Shown piece by piece: positions 4,281-7,576 of a stretch of 7,576 bases of DNA (its first letter is position 1; each line of letters begins with the position of its first letter). A program made the position numbers and the translations under genes. The notes beneath the pieces were generated by a model that made no database searches, was not told where the DNA came from, and saw only the letters and a program-made list of their open reading frames with translations. Origin of the DNA: Burkholderiales bacterium (GTDB lineage: Bacteria > Pseudomonadota > Gammaproteobacteria > Burkholderiales > Casimicrobiaceae); the NCBI GenBank assembly GCA_025935435.1, contig JAICVH010000102.1, forward strand, positions 1 to 7,576, written 5' to 3'.

Positions 4281-6485
4281 ATGGCATTGAGAATGGCAAG
4301 GCTCTTCGGCGGTGAGCCCCGCGCAGCGGAAAACACCGACTTCGATGCGCCGACGACGCAGGTGCGCATGGGCATCCACTCGCCGGACGGGTACGACCCG
4401 CTATCGACGGTGTCGGTGATGGACCAGCTGCGCACGGCGAGCAACGCAGCGTCGGCGCCGCCAAAACTGGGACTGATCGGCAACCTGCCGGTCGTAAAAC
4501 AGTTCCAGATCCTCGGCGTGCTGACGGTCGCCTTCCTCGCGCTCGCCGCTTTCATGGTCTATCTCGATAACCGCGCGGCGAACCAGCAGTCGATCCAGTC
4601 GTCGATCGCGACCGAAATGCAGATGCTGTCGCAACGCCTGGCGCGCGGCTCCGCGCTCGCCGCGCAAGGACAAGCGACCGCGTTCGCCGCGGTGCGCGAC
4701 AGCCGCGACCGGTTTCGCGGCAATCTCGATGCGCTGGTGAACGGCGGTCTGTTCAAGGGGGCAACGCTCGATTCGACGCAGGATCCGGCGGCGGCCGAAG
4801 CGCTCGCTGCCGTGAAGACCCGTTGGGAACGCACGGACGCCGCGGCGAAGCGACTGGTCGACAACGAGAAGAGCCTTACGTCGCTGGCACAGGGTCTCGA
4901 CGCGATCAACCAGGGCAACAGCGCGCTGCTCGACCTCGCGCAACAGGCGGCGCGCGAGATCGGCCAGGCGGGCGGGAGCCTGCGCGAAGTTGACTACGCG
5001 AATCAGCTCGCCGTGCTGTCCCAGCGCATCGCCAAGAATGCGAACGCGCTCGCGGCCGCCGAAGAAATCGATCCTGAGATCGCATTCCTGCTCGGCAAGG
5101 ACGACGCGACGTTCCGCGACATTCAGGGCGGGCTCGCCAAGGGCAGCGAGGCGCTGCGCCTATCAGCCGTGCGGTCCGACGATGCGCGTACGACGCTCGC
5201 CGAGCTCGGCAAGCGCTTCACCGCGTATCAGACGGGCGTCAGCGCGATCCTGTCGAACATGAGCAACCTCATCGTGGCCAAGCAGGCGGCCCGGAGCGTC
5301 AACAACGAGGCGGAGCCGTTGCTGACCGAAACGATCGCACTTTCCGACGCGTACGAAAACGGCAATCGGACGCGTCCGTGGACGCTCGCGCTTGCGAGCG
5401 GGTTCGCGTTGCTCGCGTTGGCGTGTCTCGCGCTCGTCGGCAAGGTGTTCCTCGACGACGCACGGTTGCGCGCGCAGGACAGCGAGCATGAGAACAAGCG
5501 CAACCAGGAGGCGATCCTGCGGCTCCTGAACGAGATGGGCAACCTCGCCGACGGCGATCTCACCGTGCAGGCGTCGGTGACGGAGGACGTGACCGGTGCG
5601 ATCGCCGATTCGATCAACTTCACGATCGAAGAGTTGCGCACGCTCGTGCGCGGCATCAATTCGGCAACCGATCAGGTGACGAAGGCGACGCAGGAGACGC
5701 AGGCGATCTCGAACCGGCTGTTTGAAGCGTCGCAGCGGCAGAACCGCGAGATCCAGCAGGCGTCGGCATCGGTGCTGACGATGGCCGAATCGATCAACGA
5801 GGTCGCGCACAACGCCGCGCAATCGGCGAAGGTCGCTGAAGCGCAGCTGGCCGCGGCGGCCGTCGGCGGTACCGCCGTGCAGGATCAGATTTCGGGGATG
5901 AACGACATCCGCTCGCAGATTCAGGAAACGTCGAAGCGCATCAAGCGCCTCGGCGAATCGTCACTCGAAATCGGCGAAATCGTCGAGCTCATTTCCGACA
6001 TCACCGAGCAGACCAACGTGCTCGCGTTGAACGCCGCGATCCAGGCGGCGTCGGCGGGAGAAGCGGGTCGGGGCTTCACCGTCGTCGCCGAGGAAGTGCA
6101 GCGGCTCGCCGAACGCTCCGGTGAGGCGACCAAGCAGATCGAGGCGATCGTCAAGACGATTCAGGCCGACACGCAGGACGCCGTCGCGGCGATGGAGAAG
6201 TCGACGGTCGGCGTCGTCGAAGGCGCGAAACTCTCCGACGCCGCGGGGCAGGCGCTCGCGGAAATCCAGCGCGTGTCGCGCGAACTTGCCGACCTGATCG
6301 GCCGCATCTCCGCGCAGACGCAACGACAGTCCGCGTCGGTCAACGACGTCACGCGCGGCATGCAGGGCATCCTGCGCATCTCCGAGGAAACGACCGAAGG
6401 CACGAAGCAGACGAACGTGTCGATCGGCCAGTTGACGAAGCTCGCCGCGGAACTGCGCAGTTCGGTCGCGGGCTTCAAGGTCTAG
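4281..6485 (+). CDS. pilJ: Type IV pilus methyl-accepting chemotaxis receptor PilJ
   Basis: A 734-residue inner-membrane receptor; P. aeruginosa PilJ has 682. In order: a cytoplasmic N-terminal stretch of about 70 residues; membrane helix 1 (about 75-95); a periplasmic region with two PilJ-type modules, each marked by an LSQR motif (LSQRLA 116-121, LSQRIA 246-251); membrane helix 2 (about 367-390); a HAMP linker (about 390-445, ending GAIADSINFTIEELR); then the long helical signalling domain. Its hairpin tip runs from EQTNVLALNAAIQAA through AGEAGRGFTVVAEEVQRLAERS (576-613). In Pseudomonas PilJ senses pilus or surface contact, probably through pilin, and controls the kinase through PilI. The protein ends SSVAGFKV and lacks the C-terminal NWETF-type pentapeptide that tethers CheR/CheB in some receptors. 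Compared with Pseudomonas PilJ, most of the extra length is the N-terminal extension. The strong ribosome binding site supports the long start. pilL follows after 30 bp. Confidence 0.95.
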   Translation: MALRMARLFGGEPRAAENTDFDAPTTQVRMGIHSPDGYDPLSTVSVMDQLRTASNAASAPPKLGLIGNLPVVKQFQILGVLTVAFLALAAFMVYLDNRAANQQSIQSSIATEMQMLSQRLARGSALAAQGQATAFAAVRDSRDRFRGNLDALVNGGLFKGATLDSTQDPAAAEALAAVKTRWERTDAAAKRLVDNEKSLTSLAQGLDAINQGNSALLDLAQQAAREIGQAGGSLREVDYANQLAVLSQRIAKNANALAAAEEIDPEIAFLLGKDDATFRDIQGGLAKGSEALRLSAVRSDDARTTLAELGKRFTAYQTGVSAILSNMSNLIVAKQAARSVNNEAEPLLTETIALSDAYENGNRTRPWTLALASGFALLALACLALVGKVFLDDARLRAQDSEHENKRNQEAILRLLNEMGNLADGDLTVQASVTEDVTGAIADSINFTIEELRTLVRGINSATDQVTKATQETQAISNRLFEASQRQNREIQQASASVLTMAESINEVAHNAAQSAKVAEAQLAAAAVGGTAVQDQISGMNDIRSQIQETSKRIKRLGESSLEIGEIVELISDITEQTNVLALNAAIQAASAGEAGRGFTVVAEEVQRLAERSGEATKQIEAIVKTIQADTQDAVAAMEKSTVGVVEGAKLSDAAGQALAEIQRVSRELADLIGRISAQTQRQSASVNDVTRGMQGILRISEETTEGTKQTNVSIGQLTKLAAELRSSVAGFKV

Positions 6486-6515
6486 CGCATCGCCACGAAG
6501 GGACGCGAGCTGCGT

Positions 6516-7576
6516 ATGTCTGCCGTATTGAGCGAAACCGCCGCCGAGTTCGATCTCGGCCCGCTGTCGTGGGTGCAGGGTGAAATCGACGAGGCGTTGA
6601 CGCGCGGTACCGACGCGCTCGCGGCGTTTCGCAGCAATCCGGCCGACAACGCGTCGCTCAAGCATGCGCGCGCGCACGTGCACCAGGCGGCCGGTGCGAT
6701 CCAGATGGTCGGGCTCGACGCCGTCGTCGCATTCACCGACGAAATCGAGCGGCATCTGGTGCGCCTCGAGGAAGCGCCGCCGGAGGACGTGCCGTCGGTC
6801 GTCGACCGCGTCTCGCACGCGGTGAGCCGCCTGCGCGTCTTCTTGAGCGACGTCGCGAACGGCGCGCAGCCGGTTCCGCTCGCGCTCTTCAACGAATACG
6901 AGGCGATGCAAAAGGCGCGCGGCGTCGAATCGCCGGCACCAACCGACCTGTTCTACCCGGATCTGAACGTACGTGCGCCGCGCTCGAGCCCGAGCGAAAT
7001 CATGCCGGCGGCCCGTCTCGCGTCGCACCTGTTGAAGGAACGGCGCCAGTATCAGCGCGGGCTTCTCGACTGGCTGCGCGGCGCCGATCACGGTGCGACG
7101 GCGATGCGCGAAGCAATCGGCGCGATCGAGGACGTGACGACGCAACCGACGCTGCGCGCATTCTGGTGGACGGCCGGCGCGCTGCTCGAAGCGCTCGAAA
7201 CCGGCGCCGTCGAGCGGAGCTTCGGCGCGAAGCAGCTCGTTGCGCGCATCGACATGCAGATCCGCCGCGTCACCGAAGGCAGTGCGAAGGTCGCCGATCG
7301 GTTGCGTCGCGAAGTGCTCTATTACATTGCGACGGCGAAGACGACGCCGCCGCGCGTCGAGGTCGTCCAGCGCGCGTATCACCTCGCGGGGCTGATTCCG
7401 ACGGTCGAGGCGCTCGACGCCGACGTCGTACGACTGCAGCCGTTGCTGCGCGAGGCGCGCGAGCAGCTCGCGAACGCCAAGGACGCGTGGCTGAAGGCCG
7501 CGTCGGGTCGCTCGGACACGCTGCCCAGGCTTGCGCAACTGCTCGCGTCGGCGCACGCGAAGGCGAACGACATCGG
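6516..7576 (+). CDS. pilL: ChpA/PilL-type hybrid chemosensory histidine kinase, N-terminal part, cut by the window end
   Basis: An open frame starts at ATG 6516 and continues without a stop to the window edge, giving 353 residues. The beginning (EFDLGPLSWVQGEIDEAL) and HVHQAAGAIQMVGLDA (53-68) resemble the ChpA/PilL N-terminus of P. aeruginosa, where DLGPL and LHQAVGALEMVG occur. H56 fits the phospho-acceptor position of an HPt-like helical domain. The rest is helix-rich (for example LLKERRQYQRGLLDWLRG) without obvious catalytic motifs. In known homologues the kinase core, CheW-like domain and terminal receiver lie far downstream, and the full protein is often 1,700-2,500 residues. Its expected role is to phosphorylate PilG and PilH under control of PilJ and PilI. 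A purine block AAGGGA lies 12 bases before the ATG and a GAG at seven, so the start is reasonable but not certain. No pilK gene lies between pilJ and this gene. Confidence 0.85.
   Translation, partial: MSAVLSETAAEFDLGPLSWVQGEIDEALTRGTDALAAFRSNPADNASLKHARAHVHQAAGAIQMVGLDAVVAFTDEIERHLVRLEEAPPEDVPSVVDRVSHAVSRLRVFLSDVANGAQPVPLALFNEYEAMQKARGVESPAPTDLFYPDLNVRAPRSSPSEIMPAARLASHLLKERRQYQRGLLDWLRGADHGATAMREAIGAIEDVTTQPTLRAFWWTAGALLEALETGAVERSFGAKQLVARIDMQIRRVTEGSAKVADRLRREVLYYIATAKTTPPRVEVVQRAYHLAGLIPTVEALDADVVRLQPLLREAREQLANAKDAWLKAASGRSDTLPRLAQLLASAHAKANDI

Noticed and set aside
5961..7556. 531-codon open frame on the - strand across pilJ and pilL
   Set aside because: It crosses two well-supported + strand genes, has a low-complexity Arg-rich translation and no recognisable motif. 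It is a GC-codon shadow.
1..7576. CRISPR array, tRNA/rRNA, insertion sequence, prophage or toxin-antitoxin genes
   Set aside because: Read on both strands, I saw no regularly spaced repeats, no tRNA-like cloverleaf, no transposase motif and no small gene pair of that type. Composition looks even throughout.

Overview
The window is about 7.6 kb of GC-rich, densely coding DNA from a proteobacterial chromosome. Every supported gene lies on the + strand. Gene content and protein style (a DnaQ very like the enterobacterial one, a long IlvA with two ACT-type domains, and a pilG-pilH-pilI-pilJ-pilL order) point to a betaproteobacterium, perhaps Burkholderiales or a relative. IlvA differs at many positions from the Burkholderia sequence as I remember it, so I do not name a genus. 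I see no insertion sequence, phage gene, tRNA, rRNA or CRISPR array.

Region 1 (1-2534) is housekeeping. It holds the 3' end of dnaQ (proofreading subunit of DNA polymerase III), a small SixA-type histidine phosphatase with an RHC in place of the usual RHG motif, and a complete ilvA (biosynthetic threonine deaminase). The genes are closely spaced: 36 bp between the first two and 63 bp between the second and third.

Region 2 (2535-2802) is the only real intergenic gap, 268 bp. It contains a perfect 8-bp inverted repeat, an imperfect tandem repeat of 18 and 15 bp, and, inside the second repeat copy, a GG-N10-GC element resembling a sigma-54 (-24/-12) promoter. It probably separates the ilvA unit from a new transcription unit.

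Region 3 (2803 to the window end) is a type IV pilus chemosensory (Pil-Chp) operon. PilG and PilH are single-domain CheY-like receiver proteins, PilI is a CheW-like adaptor, PilJ is the membrane methyl-accepting receptor, and PilL/ChpA is the CheA-type hybrid kinase, cut by the window edge. By analogy with Pseudomonas aeruginosa, PilJ signals through PilI to the kinase, which phosphorylates PilG and PilH to control pilus extension and retraction (twitching), surface sensing and, in some species, cAMP synthesis. The pilK methyltransferase gene found between pilJ and chpA in Pseudomonas is absent: only 30 bp separate pilJ and pilL.

I did not find a clearly new system. The points most worth checking are the candidate regulatory region before pilG, the two possible starts of pilH, the 17-codon overlapping ORF between pilI and pilJ, the PilJ N-terminal extension and the variant SixA motif.
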